In this document: one piece after another, positions 44,709 through 53,995 of the stretch | How the letters are laid out: each line of letters begins with the position of its first letter | How positions within the stretch are numbered: the first letter of the stretch is position 1 | Made by a program: the position numbers and the translations under genes | Notes under the pieces: model-generated | Databases searched by the model: none | What the model saw: the letters and a program-made list of their open reading frames with translations, nothing else | Told to the model about the DNA's origin: nothing | Assembly: GCF_014650815.1 (NCBI RefSeq) | Contig: NZ_BMVR01000007.1 | Location: 62,001-126,000, forward strand | Direction of reading: 5' to 3' | DNA length: 64,000 bases | DNA from: Streptomyces flavofungini | GTDB taxonomy: Bacteria > Actinomycetota > Actinomycetes > Streptomycetales > Streptomycetaceae

Positions 44709-45956
44709 ATGGCCGGCACAGCACACGACGAACCCGGATCGGCGCAGCACATCGTGCGGCTGGTCTCGTCGGGCGCGGCCTCCTCCAGAGCCGACCTGGT
44801 GCGGGAGCTCGGACTCGCGCCGTCCACCGTGTCGCTGCGCGTCCAGGAACTCGTCGCCGCCGGTGTCCTCACCGAGTCCGGCGAGGGCGCCTCGCGCGGC
44901 GGACGCCGTCCCCGGCTCCTGCGGGTGCGCGCCCAGGGCGGCATCGCCCTCGCCGCCGACCTCGGCAGCCACCACGCCCGGCTCGGCGCGGTCGACCTCG
45001 ACGGCAGCGTCCGCGACACCGCCGACCTGCCGCACGACATCACCGCCGGACCCGAGTCGGCCGTGGACTGGCTGTGCGAACGCGTCACCGAACTCGTCGC
45101 CCGGGAGCGCGCGGCGGGCCGCACCGTACGCGCCCTCGGCGTCGCCTTCCCCGGCCCCGTACGCCCCGGCGAGGGCCGCGTCCTCAGCCCGTCCCGCATG
45201 CCCGGCTGGCACCGCTACCCGCTGCGCGAAGTCCTCGCCGACCGCCTCGGCCTGCCCGTCACCGTCGAGAACGACGCCACGATGATGGCCGTCGGTGAGC
45301 ACGCCGTGGCCCGCCCCGAGCTGGACCACATGGTCGTCGTGAAGGCGGGCCGTGGCATCGGCAGCGGCGTCATCGCCTCGGGCCGCCCGCACGACGGCGC
45401 GAACGGCGCGGCCGGGGACATCAGCCACGTGCGCGTCGAGGAGGCGGGCGACCGGCCGTGCAGCTGCGGCAACATCGGCTGCCTGGAGACCGTCGCGAGC
45501 GGCGCCGCACTGATCCGTGAGCTCGCCCGCCAGGGCGTGGAGGTGGCGACCACGGGCGAGCTGCTCCGGCTCGTCGCGGACGGCGACCCGCTCGCCACCA
45601 CCCTGGTGCGCACCGCGGGCCGCCACATCGGCGCCGTGCTGTCCGTCGTCGTGAACTTCTTCAACCCCCAGGCCGTGGCGCTCGGCGGCGTCCTCGCCAC
45701 CGCCGAGCCGCTGGTCGCCGCCGTCCGGGGCGTGCTGTACGAACGCTGCCTGCCCGTGGTCACCGCCGACCTGGAGATCACCACCACGGTGACGGGGCCG
45801 GACGCGGGTCTGCTCGGCGCGGGCCTCACCACGCTGCGCCGCCACCTGCGGACGGGGCCCGTCACCCAGGACCCCACCACGGGCCGTGAGCCCGCCGCCC
45901 CCACCGGCAGGGAGCCGTCCGCCCCCACCAGCCGCGAACCGTCCACCCCCCAGTAG
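44709..45956 (+). CDS. ROK-family transcriptional repressor
   Basis: 415 residues. N-terminal winged helix (SRADLVRELGLAPSTVSLRV), then the ROK domain with LAADLGSHHARLG, VENDATMMAVGEH, GRGIGSGVI and the zinc motif CSCGNIGCLET. The last 35 residues are a repetitive tail of (P)TGREPAAPT-type units. Likely sugar-sensing repressor of the divergent opp operon and of the downstream hydrolase genes. Confidence 0.92.
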   Translation: MAGTAHDEPGSAQHIVRLVSSGAASSRADLVRELGLAPSTVSLRVQELVAAGVLTESGEGASRGGRRPRLLRVRAQGGIALAADLGSHHARLGAVDLDGSVRDTADLPHDITAGPESAVDWLCERVTELVARERAAGRTVRALGVAFPGPVRPGEGRVLSPSRMPGWHRYPLREVLADRLGLPVTVENDATMMAVGEHAVARPELDHMVVVKAGRGIGSGVIASGRPHDGANGAAGDISHVRVEEAGDRPCSCGNIGCLETVASGAALIRELARQGVEVATTGELLRLVADGDPLATTLVRTAGRHIGAVLSVVVNFFNPQAVALGGVLATAEPLVAAVRGVLYERCLPVVTADLEITTTVTGPDAGLLGAGLTTLRRHLRTGPVTQDPTTGREPAAPTGREPSAPTSREPSTPQ

Positions 45957-46024
45957 CCCTCCACTCAGGACCCCACCGCCGAAGCCCCCGCCGCCCCCAC
46001 CGACCAGGAAGAGAGCGCACCCGC

Positions 46025-47647
46025 ATGACCACCACCCCGGCCGCCCCCGCGACCGCCCGTGCCGTCACCCACCGCCGACTGCGCATCGGCATCGGCGGCA
46101 TCGGCATCGAGTCCTCCACGTTCTGCCCGCACCGCTCCACCGCCGACGACTTCCGCCAGACCCGCGGCCGGGAACTCCTCGACCGCTACACCTGGACGCA
46201 GCCGGACTCCGACCTCGCGGACCTCGTCGAGTGGGTGCCGCTGCTGCACGCGACGGCGCTGCCCGGCGGCCCGGTGGAGGCCCCGTCGTATCTGACCCTC
46301 AAGGACGAACTGGTCACCCGGATCCGGCAGGCGGGTCCCTTCGACGGGCTCGTGTACGACATCCACGGTGCCATGAGCGTCGTCGGCCTCACCGACGCCG
46401 AGGCCGACCTGACCGAGGCCGTCCGCGCGGCCCTGGACTCCGTGGGCACCCCCGACGGCACCGGCCGCCCCATGATCTCCACCGCCATGGACCTGCACGG
46501 CAACGTCTCGCACCGCTTCGCCGCACCCGTCGACCTGCTCACCGCGCACCGCCTCGCCCCGCACGAGGACGCCTGGGAGACCCGTGAGCGCGCCGCCCGC
46601 AACCTGGTGCGCTGCCTGCGCGAGGGCAAGCGCCCGCACCGCGCCTGGGTGCAGGTGCCCGTGCTGCTGCCGGGCGAGAAGACCAGCACCCGCCTGGAGC
46701 CCGCCGCGTCCCTGTACGCCTCGCTCGCCGACATCGAGAAGCTGCCCGGCATCCTCGACGCCGCGATGTGGGTCGGCTACGCCTGGGCGGACGAGCCGCG
46801 CTGTCAGGCCGCGATCGTCGTCACCGGCGACGACGCCGAACGCGCCGCCGCCGAGGCCGAACAGCTCGCCCGGCGCTACTGGGAGGCCCGGCGCGACTTC
46901 GTCTTCGTCGGCCCGACCGGCAGCGCCGAGGAGTGCGTCGAGCAGGCCGTGGCCTCCACGAAGCGCCCCTTCCTCATCAGCGACTCCGGCGACAACCCGA
47001 CGGCGGGCGGCGCGGGCGACCTCGCGTACATGCTCGGCAAGCTCCTGGACAACGACGCGATCCGCTCCGGCGAGGTCACCGCCGTACACCCGGGCATCAC
47101 CGACCCGGCCGCCGTCGCCCGCTGCTTCGAGGCGGGCGTGGGCGCCGAGGTCGACCTGTCCGTCGGCGGCAAGGTCGACGCGAACCACGGCGGGCCGTAC
47201 GACCTCACCGGCACCGTCGTGGCGCTGCAGCGCGCCACCGACCAGAAGGACCGGGCCGAGGGCGGCGCGTACGACCGGGGCGTGGACATGGCGGCGGTAC
47301 GGGTGGGCGGGCTCACCCTGATCCTGGTCGAGCGGCGCAAGCCCTTCCACACGCTCGCCGACTTCACGGGCCCGGCCGAGGGCGGCCTCGGCATCGACCC
47401 GCGCACCTACGACCTGGTCGTGGTGAAGATCGGCTACCTGGAGCCGGAGCTGTACGACATGGCGGCCGACTGGCTGCTCGCGCTCACCCCGGGCGGCGTC
47501 GACCAGGACCTCAAGCGGCTCGGCCACCACCGCGTGGAGCGGCCCCTGTACCCCTTCGACGACTTGAGGGACGACGCGTACGAGGATGGCGCGGGCCCCC
47601 GCCTGACGGCGGCCCTGCTGCCGCCGCTCGCCCCGCACCGTGTCTGA
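46025..47647 (+). CDS. M81-family metallopeptidase (MlrC-like)
   Basis: 540 residues. DIHGA, DLHGNVS and the Asp/His pattern of the MlrC zinc site; SDSGDNPTAGGAGD and DANHGGPY later. MlrC of sphingomonads breaks down the products of linearised microcystin (established); here it is more likely a general oligopeptide or D-amino-acid peptide hydrolase fed by the divergent Opp transporter. Starts 68 bp after the ROK gene. Confidence 0.9.
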   Translation: MTTTPAAPATARAVTHRRLRIGIGGIGIESSTFCPHRSTADDFRQTRGRELLDRYTWTQPDSDLADLVEWVPLLHATALPGGPVEAPSYLTLKDELVTRIRQAGPFDGLVYDIHGAMSVVGLTDAEADLTEAVRAALDSVGTPDGTGRPMISTAMDLHGNVSHRFAAPVDLLTAHRLAPHEDAWETRERAARNLVRCLREGKRPHRAWVQVPVLLPGEKTSTRLEPAASLYASLADIEKLPGILDAAMWVGYAWADEPRCQAAIVVTGDDAERAAAEAEQLARRYWEARRDFVFVGPTGSAEECVEQAVASTKRPFLISDSGDNPTAGGAGDLAYMLGKLLDNDAIRSGEVTAVHPGITDPAAVARCFEAGVGAEVDLSVGGKVDANHGGPYDLTGTVVALQRATDQKDRAEGGAYDRGVDMAAVRVGGLTLILVERRKPFHTLADFTGPAEGGLGIDPRTYDLVVVKIGYLEPELYDMAADWLLALTPGGVDQDLKRLGHHRVERPLYPFDDLRDDAYEDGAGPRLTAALLPPLAPHRV

Positions 47648-47668
47648 CGCCAGAGAGGAACCGCCCGC

Positions 47669-48487
47669 ATGAAGCGTGCCGCCACCCTGTCCGCCCTCGT
47701 CTGCCTGCTCGCCGTCACCGCCGCCGCACCCGCGGCACCCGACGCGGGCCGCGCGCACCACCCCGCTCCCGGCAAGGGCACCCTCCTGGACTCCGTGCCG
47801 AAGAAGGGCGTCCTGCGCGTGTGCACGACCGGCGACTACCGCCCCTTCACGCACCGCGCCGCCGACGGGACGTACAGCGGCATCGACATCAAGATGGCCC
47901 ACGACCTCGCCAAGTCCCTCGACGCCAAGCCGAAGTTCGTCGCCACCACGTGGAAGGAGATCGCCGACGACGTGGCGGACGGGCGCTGCGACATCGCCGC
48001 GGGCGGTGTCTCCATCACGCTGCCGCGCGCCCGCAAGGTGGCCTTCAGCGAACCGACCCGCGAGGACGGCAAGACGCCGATCGTGCGCTGCGCCGACAAG
48101 GAGCGGTTCGGCGACGGGGCGCTGGCCGACATCGACAAGCCCGGCACCGTGGTCGTCGTCAACCCCGGCGGCACCAACGAGCAGTTCGCCCGCGCGCACA
48201 TCAAGCAGGCCTCGATCACCGTGCACCCGGACAACTCGACGATCTTCAAGGAGATCATCGACGGTCGCGCCGACGTGATGATGACCGACGCCAGCGAGAC
48301 CCGCTACCAGGCGAAGATCCACCCCGAACTGTGCTCCCTGCACCCCGACAAGCCCTTCACCTTCGCCGAGAAGGCCTACGCCGTGCCGCGCGGGGACATC
48401 CAGTTCACGGAGTACGTCGACCAGTTCGTGCACCTCGCCACGCACGACGGGACGTACGCGGCGTACGAGTCGGAGTGGATGAAGTAA
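47669..48487 (+). CDS. Secreted cyclohexadienyl dehydratase-like (PheC) SBP-fold protein
   Basis: 272 residues. Cleavable Sec signal (no lipobox) about 1-25. The fold is that of a family 3 solute-binding protein, but the run GVLRVCTTGDYRPF, DGKTPIVRC, NPGGTNEQFAR (Glu171), VHPDNSTIF and DGRADVMMTDASETR, HPELCSLHP closely follows periplasmic PheC/arogenate-prephenate dehydratase as I remember it, including the Glu used as general acid. That enzyme makes phenylpyruvate or phenylalanine outside the cytoplasm. An alternative is a plain amino-acid binding protein; absence of a permease or ATPase gene beside it argues against that. Confidence 0.75.
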   Translation: MKRAATLSALVCLLAVTAAAPAAPDAGRAHHPAPGKGTLLDSVPKKGVLRVCTTGDYRPFTHRAADGTYSGIDIKMAHDLAKSLDAKPKFVATTWKEIADDVADGRCDIAAGGVSITLPRARKVAFSEPTREDGKTPIVRCADKERFGDGALADIDKPGTVVVVNPGGTNEQFARAHIKQASITVHPDNSTIFKEIIDGRADVMMTDASETRYQAKIHPELCSLHPDKPFTFAEKAYAVPRGDIQFTEYVDQFVHLATHDGTYAAYESEWMK

Positions 48488-48590
48488 TCCGGTGGAGGTG
48501 GGTGGCCGTGCCATGTACCGTGGCGCGGTCACCTGGCCGACCGGGCATCGTCCCTGGTCAGCCGCCGTCTCCCAGGGAAGAAGCAGGGCA

Positions 48591-49736
48591 GTGGAACACA
48601 GCGGATGGGCCGACGAACGGTACGGGGCGGTCGCGGACGTCTTCGCCCGGAACTTCGCCGAGTTCGACGAACTCGGCGCCGCCGTCACCGTGTTCGTGGA
48701 CGGGCGCAAGGTCGTGGACCTGTGGGGCGGTGTCGCTGACGAAGGCACCGGCCGGGCCTGGCAGCAGGACACCGTCGTGCCCGTCTTCTCCTGCGCCAAG
48801 GGCATCGTCAGCGTCTGCGCGCACCTGCTCGCGCAGCAGGGGCGCCTCGACCTGGACGCCCCGGTGGCCACGTACTGGCCCGAGTTCGCCCGCGGCGGCA
48901 AGGAGACGATCACCCCGCGCATGGTCCTCGGCCACCGCGCCGGGCTCCCGGTCCTCGACGCCACGCCGACCTTCGCGGAGATCACCGAGTGGACCCCGGT
49001 GGTGCGCGCCATCGAGGACCAGGAACCCCTGTGGGCACCCGGCGAGACGTACGAGTACCACGCCCACGTCTTCGGCTTCCTCCTCGGCGAGGTCATCCGG
49101 CGCATCACCGGACTCACCCCGGGCGCCTGCTTCCGTGCGGCCGTCGCCGACGACCTGGGCCTGCGCACCTGGATCGGCCTGCCGGAGCGGGAACTCGGCT
49201 CCCTGGCGCGGCTCGTCGAGGCACCGGGCAGGCCGCCGATGCCCGGCCCCGAATCGATGCTCACCCGCATGGTCACGATGAACGGCGCCTTCGTCTTCCC
49301 CGGTGTCGACGTCCCGCACGGCTGGAACGACCCGGCGCTCCTCGGCGCGGAGATCCCCGGCGCGGGCGCGGTCTCCTCGGCGCGTGGCCTCGCCACGCTG
49401 TACGCCGCCGCCGCGACCGGAGTCGACGGATCCGAGCGGCTGCTGAGCCGTGACACCGTCACCGACGCGGTGCGCGAGCAGTCCGGCGGCACGTCGTGGC
49501 TCGGCTTCGACATGGGGGTCCGCTGGGGCTCGGGCTTCCTCCTCGACGCCCCGGCCTTCCGCCCCACCCTGGGGCCTCGGAGCTTCGCCAACGACGGCTC
49601 CGGCGGCCAGTTCGCCTTCGGCGACGACGAGTTCGGGGTGGGCTTCGCGTACGTGGCCAACAAGATGATCGGGCACGGCGACGCGCGCGCCAACCGCCTC
49701 GTCGCGGCCGTACGGGAGTGCCTGGGGGAGCGCTGA
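48591..49736 (+). CDS. Serine hydrolase of the beta-lactamase/esterase (class C-like) family
   Basis: 381 residues from GTG 48591 with GGGAAGAAG upstream. Nucleophile motif SCAK at 67-70, and YEYHAHVFGFLLGEV in place of the usual YxN. No signal peptide, so it is cytoplasmic. EstB-type esterases and D-aminopeptidases have this form. Position after the M81 peptidase suggests a role in handling imported peptides or esters. Confidence 0.9.
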   Translation: MEHSGWADERYGAVADVFARNFAEFDELGAAVTVFVDGRKVVDLWGGVADEGTGRAWQQDTVVPVFSCAKGIVSVCAHLLAQQGRLDLDAPVATYWPEFARGGKETITPRMVLGHRAGLPVLDATPTFAEITEWTPVVRAIEDQEPLWAPGETYEYHAHVFGFLLGEVIRRITGLTPGACFRAAVADDLGLRTWIGLPERELGSLARLVEAPGRPPMPGPESMLTRMVTMNGAFVFPGVDVPHGWNDPALLGAEIPGAGAVSSARGLATLYAAAATGVDGSERLLSRDTVTDAVREQSGGTSWLGFDMGVRWGSGFLLDAPAFRPTLGPRSFANDGSGGQFAFGDDEFGVGFAYVANKMIGHGDARANRLVAAVRECLGER

Positions 49737-49772
49737 ACCCCCCTCGGGCGGAGCGCCGCGCGGACCGGGGAC

Positions 49773-49830
49773 GGTAAGCCCCGGCTTACCCGGACGCCCC
49801 TGCCCGCGACCGCCTTGGGGTAATCCCCGG
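49773..49830. promoter_or_regulatory. Two palindromes upstream of the hydrolase-caspase cassette
   Basis: GGTAAGCC-CC-GGCTTACC (49773-49790) could be a weak terminator for the serine hydrolase. TTGGGGTAATCCCCGG (49815-49830) is of the LuxR/NarL-type GGGWWWWCCC class and lies 124 bp before ATG 49954. Confidence 0.5.
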
Positions 49831-49953
49831 GCCCGCCCCTGAGGCCGCGAGGGGGGCGGCGGTCCTACGGTGGCTGTGCCAGGAGCGGCAGGAGTCGGGG
49901 GACTTCCGCGACGGGGGGCTCCTGCTGAGCGGCTATCGGCCGGAGGTCCGGAC

Positions 49954-51462
49954 ATGCACCCTTCCCGCAGGCGCTGCGTACACAGCGGGACGAGCGGACA
50001 GCTCGCCACGACCAGCACCGACGACATCGACGCGCTCGTGGCGAGCCTGAAGGACCGGCCGCGCGTGGTCCTGCACTTCCACGGCGGGCTCGTCGACGAC
50101 GAGTTGGGTTTCGCCACGGCCGAGCGGCTCACGCCGGTGTACGAGGAGGCGGGCGCCGAGCCCGTGTTCTTCGTGTGGAGCAGCGGCCTCCTGGAGATCC
50201 TGCAGGGCAATCTGCCGCGGATCCTCAGCGAGGGCGTCTTCCAGACCCTGCTGAGCCGCGTGACCCGCTACGCCGCCGGATTCGTCTTCCAGCGGTCCGG
50301 CCAGCGCGCCGCGGGTTCGCTCACCGCCCCGCCCGCCCGGGCCGTCGCCGCCGAACTCGCCCTGCTGCGCACCGGCCAGGAACCGTACGCCCGCCTGGCC
50401 CCGCCCGCGGCCGTGCCGCCGCTCGGCGAGGCCGACCGCGTCCTCATCACCGCCGAACTCTCGACGGACACCGAACTCGCCGACCGCAACCGGGAGATCG
50501 TGGGCTCGGTCCTGCGGTCGGCGCCCACGACGACCGCCGCGCGCGATATCGACGGGGGGCGCGCGGCGGTCGCCACACTCATGTCACCGGAAACGGTGGC
50601 CGAACTCGCCGCGGACAGCACCGACGGGGGCAACCGGCGCGCCCTGGTCACCTCCGCGCTCCTCGTGCGCAAGACGGTGCGCGTCATCGCCGCCGTCGTC
50701 GGCCGGTTCCGGCTGCGCACCGACCACGGCCTGTACCCGACCGTCGTCGAGGAGATCCTCCGCGAGTTCTACGTCGCCAACGTGGGCGCCGCCGTCTGGG
50801 ACGCCATGAAGCGCCAGACGGCCGACACGTTCGCGGCGGCCGACGAGACCCGCGCGGGCCGCTACTTCCTGGACCGCTTCAGCCAGCTCCTCGCCACCGG
50901 CAGCCGCCCCAAGGTCACCGTCGTCGGCCACAGCGCGGGCGCCGTCTTCATCGGCAACCTGCTCACCGACCTCGCCCGCAGGCGCGCCGCCGCCGACGAC
51001 CCGCTGCCCGCCGACTTCCGCGTCCAAGACGTCGTGCTCCTCGCCCCCGCCTGCACCGTCACCCAGCTCGCGCCGGTCGTCCGGCTGCGCAACGAACTCT
51101 TCGACCGGCTGCGGATGTTCACGATGACCGACCCGGCCGAACGCGCCGACCACCTGGTGCCGCTGCTCTACCCGAGGTCGCTGCTGTACTTCATCTCCGG
51201 CGTCCTGGAGCGCGGCCCCGCCCGGCAGTCGGCCGTCGCGCCGATCGCGGGCATGCAGCGCTGGTACACCGCCGACGGCGCCTTCGGCGGGCAGGACTCC
51301 GAGGACCTGCGGGCGTTCCTCGCGGCCGACCCGCGGCGCACCGTGTGGTCACCTGTCGACGGGGACGGGGTCCCGGGACTGCGCTCGGGCGCCCGCACGC
51401 ACGGCGCCTTCGACGACGACCCTGATGTCCTGGCCAGCCTGGCGCGGATGCTCGCCGACTGA
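49954..51462 (+). CDS. Alpha/beta-hydrolase-fold protein of a caspase-linked cassette
   Basis: 502 residues from ATG 49954 (GGAGG at 49944-49948). The oxyanion-side motif VVLHFHGGLVDDE is at 38-50, and the nucleophile elbow VVGHSAGAVF puts Ser327 in GHSAG. An insertion of roughly 200 helical residues lies between them. Predicted soluble lipase/esterase-like enzyme; substrate unknown. It stands 90 bp before the caspase-like gene on the same strand. The C-terminal FDDDPDVLASLARML would place the catalytic His late (RTHGAF). Confidence 0.85.
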   Translation: MHPSRRRCVHSGTSGQLATTSTDDIDALVASLKDRPRVVLHFHGGLVDDELGFATAERLTPVYEEAGAEPVFFVWSSGLLEILQGNLPRILSEGVFQTLLSRVTRYAAGFVFQRSGQRAAGSLTAPPARAVAAELALLRTGQEPYARLAPPAAVPPLGEADRVLITAELSTDTELADRNREIVGSVLRSAPTTTAARDIDGGRAAVATLMSPETVAELAADSTDGGNRRALVTSALLVRKTVRVIAAVVGRFRLRTDHGLYPTVVEEILREFYVANVGAAVWDAMKRQTADTFAAADETRAGRYFLDRFSQLLATGSRPKVTVVGHSAGAVFIGNLLTDLARRRAAADDPLPADFRVQDVVLLAPACTVTQLAPVVRLRNELFDRLRMFTMTDPAERADHLVPLLYPRSLLYFISGVLERGPARQSAVAPIAGMQRWYTADGAFGGQDSEDLRAFLAADPRRTVWSPVDGDGVPGLRSGARTHGAFDDDPDVLASLARMLAD

Positions 51463-51552
51463 CGGGCGCGGGCGAGCGCGCACACGGGGGGAGTACGGCC
51501 GGATCCCCGCGATCCGGGCCCGTGCTCACGGGTTCACAAAGGGGGAAGCCCG

Positions 51553-52611
51553 ATGAACGACCTGCACTACGCCGTGGTCGTCGGCATCAACCGCTATCCG
51601 GCGTTCAGCGACCTGAGCGGCGCGCGCGGCGACGCGGCACGGTTCCACGACTGGCTCGTGGACGCCACCGGAGGCAACGTACCCAGAGAGAACGTCGCGC
51701 TCGTCACCGCCACCGAACGCGACGAGCGCGAGGCCGACGTGATGAGCGCCGTCCCGACCCGCGAGAACGTCAACCGCGCCCTCTACCGGACCCACTGCGC
51801 GGTCCGCGCCGCCGTCGCGGCCGGCGGCGACTGGGCCGAGACCCGCCTGTACGTGTTCCTCGCCGGGCACGGCATCGCCCCGTTCGGCGGCGACGCCGCG
51901 CTGCTGATGGCCAACGCCGCCATCGACCTCCTCGGCAACCACATCGCCGTACGCCCCTACCTCTCGTGGTACGAATCGGCGTCGCCGTTCCACGAGATCG
52001 TCTTCTTCGCCGACTGCTGCCGCACCCGCTTCGGCGGCGTCACCGCGTTCGGACCGCCCTTCACCGACACCACCGAGGCCCCCGACAAGGTCGAGTGCTT
52101 CGTCGGCTACGGCTCGGCGCTCGGCGACCCCGCCTACGAACAGCGCGTACCCGAACCCGACCAGTCGCGCGGGCACTTCACCAGCGCCCTCCTGGAGGGG
52201 TTGCGCGGGGCGGGCGGCGGCACCGTCACCGCTGAGGGCGAGGTCACCTCGGACAGCCTCGCGCGCTACGTACGCCGCCACGTCCTCGACCGCACGGCCG
52301 GGGAACTCGTACCGCAGGAGGCCCGGTTCCTGCGCGAGACCAGCACACCGATCGTCTTTGCCCAGGGGCTCGGCGGCGTCGGTTCGTACCCCGTGACCCT
52401 GCGCTTCCCGCCGGGTTTCAAGGGCGGCGTCGAGCTGCGCGGCCGGGGCTTCGACGAGCCGCGCAGGCTGGACGTCGACGGAGCGGACCACGTCGCGTCG
52501 CTGGTGCCCGGGCTCTACAAAGTCGTCGCGGACAGCCTGACCGCGCCGGAGTTCACGGACGGCGGATTCTTCGAGGTAGTGACCGGAGGTGGCAGCGTTG
52601 TCCAGTTCTGA
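51553..52611 (+). CDS. Caspase-like (peptidase C14) protein
   Basis: 352 residues. N-terminal p20-type domain: YAVVVGINRYPAF, then the His of VFLAGHG (His106) and the Cys of FFADCCRTRF (Cys156 by the D-x-C pattern), so the dyad is intact. From about 275 on there is a beta-rich module (GSYPVTLRFP, GVELRGRGFDE, LVPGLYKVV). Start ATG has GGGGGAAG upstream. Such proteases act as effectors in programmed-death or conflict systems when tied to sensors (established for the class); here the trigger is unknown. Its last 14 nt overlap the next gene. Confidence 0.9.
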   Translation: MNDLHYAVVVGINRYPAFSDLSGARGDAARFHDWLVDATGGNVPRENVALVTATERDEREADVMSAVPTRENVNRALYRTHCAVRAAVAAGGDWAETRLYVFLAGHGIAPFGGDAALLMANAAIDLLGNHIAVRPYLSWYESASPFHEIVFFADCCRTRFGGVTAFGPPFTDTTEAPDKVECFVGYGSALGDPAYEQRVPEPDQSRGHFTSALLEGLRGAGGGTVTAEGEVTSDSLARYVRRHVLDRTAGELVPQEARFLRETSTPIVFAQGLGGVGSYPVTLRFPPGFKGGVELRGRGFDEPRRLDVDGADHVASLVPGLYKVVADSLTAPEFTDGGFFEVVTGGGSVVQF

Positions 52612-53995
52612 GCAGCCGCGTTCCGCGGCGGCCGAGCGGCGCCCGGAGGTGCCGTTCGTCGTCATCCCCGACACCCCCTCGGTCCTCGTCTCCGTGACCG
52701 ACGAGGCGATGAAAGAGGTCGCCCACGGCATGGGCACCATCGAGACGACGGTCACCCCCGGCATCTACCGCATCGAACAGCGCTTCGCGGGCGCCGTGGC
52801 CAGCCAGCTCGTCGAGGTCGGCACGGCCGCCTTCACCGCGCGCCTGCCGCTGCCGCGCATCCCCGCACCGGCCCCCGTGGAACGCACCGCCACCACCCAG
52901 GCCGCCCACCGCGAGGCCACCCTGCGCTGGAGCCGGGAATCGACCCACCGGCGGGGCCGGCCCAGCCTGATGGTGCTGCTGCGCAATCTGCGCCGCGGCT
53001 GGCGCTTCGACCCGTACGCCCTCCAGATCACCGCGGGCGGCGGCGCGGCCGTGGACGGCGGCGAGCCGGGCTGGCGGGCCGACCCGCAGCAGGGCTGGGC
53101 CGCCTGGAGCGGCCGGCTCGCGCCCGGGGGCTACCGGCTGCGGTTGCGCGAGCCGACCGGCGAAGGGCTGCCGCTGGCCCAGGCGCTGTGGGTGTCGGAG
53201 GGCTGGACCACCCTCGTCTTCGTCGGCAACGGGCCGTACGGGCCGCAGCCGCAGGACGCCACGGTGGAGATGGCCCCCCTCGGCACCGGCTGGCGCCCCG
53301 CCGACGAGGCCCTGAACCTCGCCCGCGAGGCCGCGCTGTCCGGCCTGCGCCAGGGCATCGATCTGACCTCGGACCGGCAACTCTTCCCCATGCTCGACTC
53401 GGGGCGACCCGATTCCGGGCGACTCGATTCCGGGCGGCTCGACCCGTTCCTCGGCATCGTCGGCGCTCACGCCATGCTCCTCGACCGCGCCCCCGACCTG
53501 CGCCGCCTGGACGAAGTCGTCCAGAGCCTGGCCCCGCACATCCCCGGACACCCCGACCTCGCCGCCCTCCGCACCCTCTTGGACGGCACACCCCCACAGG
53601 TCACCTCCCCACCGATGCTCGCCGCCTCCTGCCAGCTCCTCATCCGCGCCGACGGCGCCGACCCCGGAGTCATCAAGGACGGCTCGATGGCCGAGAGCGT
53701 CGCCGAGCACCTCGTCGGCCGCGGCGTCTGGACGACGTGGCTGGAGGAGGAACGACGACCCGCGTCGGGGTCACGGAGCGTTCTTGCGGGCGGCCCCACA
53801 GGCCCCCGCCCCTCGGTCGCCGATCCGGTCGGCCGGGTCCAGGCCTACGTCCGAGAGATCGCACACCTTGCCGACAAGCCCGTTGAGGAGGTCCTCCGGG
53901 ACGTGCCGCGGGAAGAGCTGTGCCGGAGGACGGGGTTGCCGCACCGGCCGGTTGACCGGGCGATTGAGGGGCTGCGGGGGGTGGAGGAGGGCTGA
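52598..53995 (+). CDS. Partner protein of the caspase-like protease
   Basis: 465 residues from TTG 52598, chosen because GGAGG (52585-52589) is eight bases upstream; GTG 52589 overlaps that site. Residues about 15-85 form a beta-rich module (VLVSVTDEAM, TVTPGIYRIEQRF) similar in pattern to the C-terminal module of the caspase-like protein. A second beta-rich stretch (GGYRLRLREPT) follows, then a helical domain from about 250 (DPFLGIVGAHAMLLDRAPDL). The C terminus is small and helical (VQAYVREIAHLADKP). No enzyme motif recognised. Overlap with the protease gene implies coupled, stoichiometric synthesis. Confidence 0.8.
   Translation: MSSSEQPRSAAAERRPEVPFVVIPDTPSVLVSVTDEAMKEVAHGMGTIETTVTPGIYRIEQRFAGAVASQLVEVGTAAFTARLPLPRIPAPAPVERTATTQAAHREATLRWSRESTHRRGRPSLMVLLRNLRRGWRFDPYALQITAGGGAAVDGGEPGWRADPQQGWAAWSGRLAPGGYRLRLREPTGEGLPLAQALWVSEGWTTLVFVGNGPYGPQPQDATVEMAPLGTGWRPADEALNLAREAALSGLRQGIDLTSDRQLFPMLDSGRPDSGRLDSGRLDPFLGIVGAHAMLLDRAPDLRRLDEVVQSLAPHIPGHPDLAALRTLLDGTPPQVTSPPMLAASCQLLIRADGADPGVIKDGSMAESVAEHLVGRGVWTTWLEEERRPASGSRSVLAGGPTGPRPSVADPVGRVQAYVREIAHLADKPVEEVLRDVPREELCRRTGLPHRPVDRAIEGLRGVEEG
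53394..53446 (+). repeat. In-frame 15-bp tandem repeat
   Basis: Three units coding DSGRP/DSGRL/DSGRL (consensus gattccgggcgactc), in frame within the caspase-partner gene between its beta and helical domains. Confidence 0.75.

Noticed and set aside
45965..49693. 1242-residue minus-strand frame
   Set aside because: Antisense to the well-supported M81, PheC-like and serine hydrolase genes; low-complexity translation.
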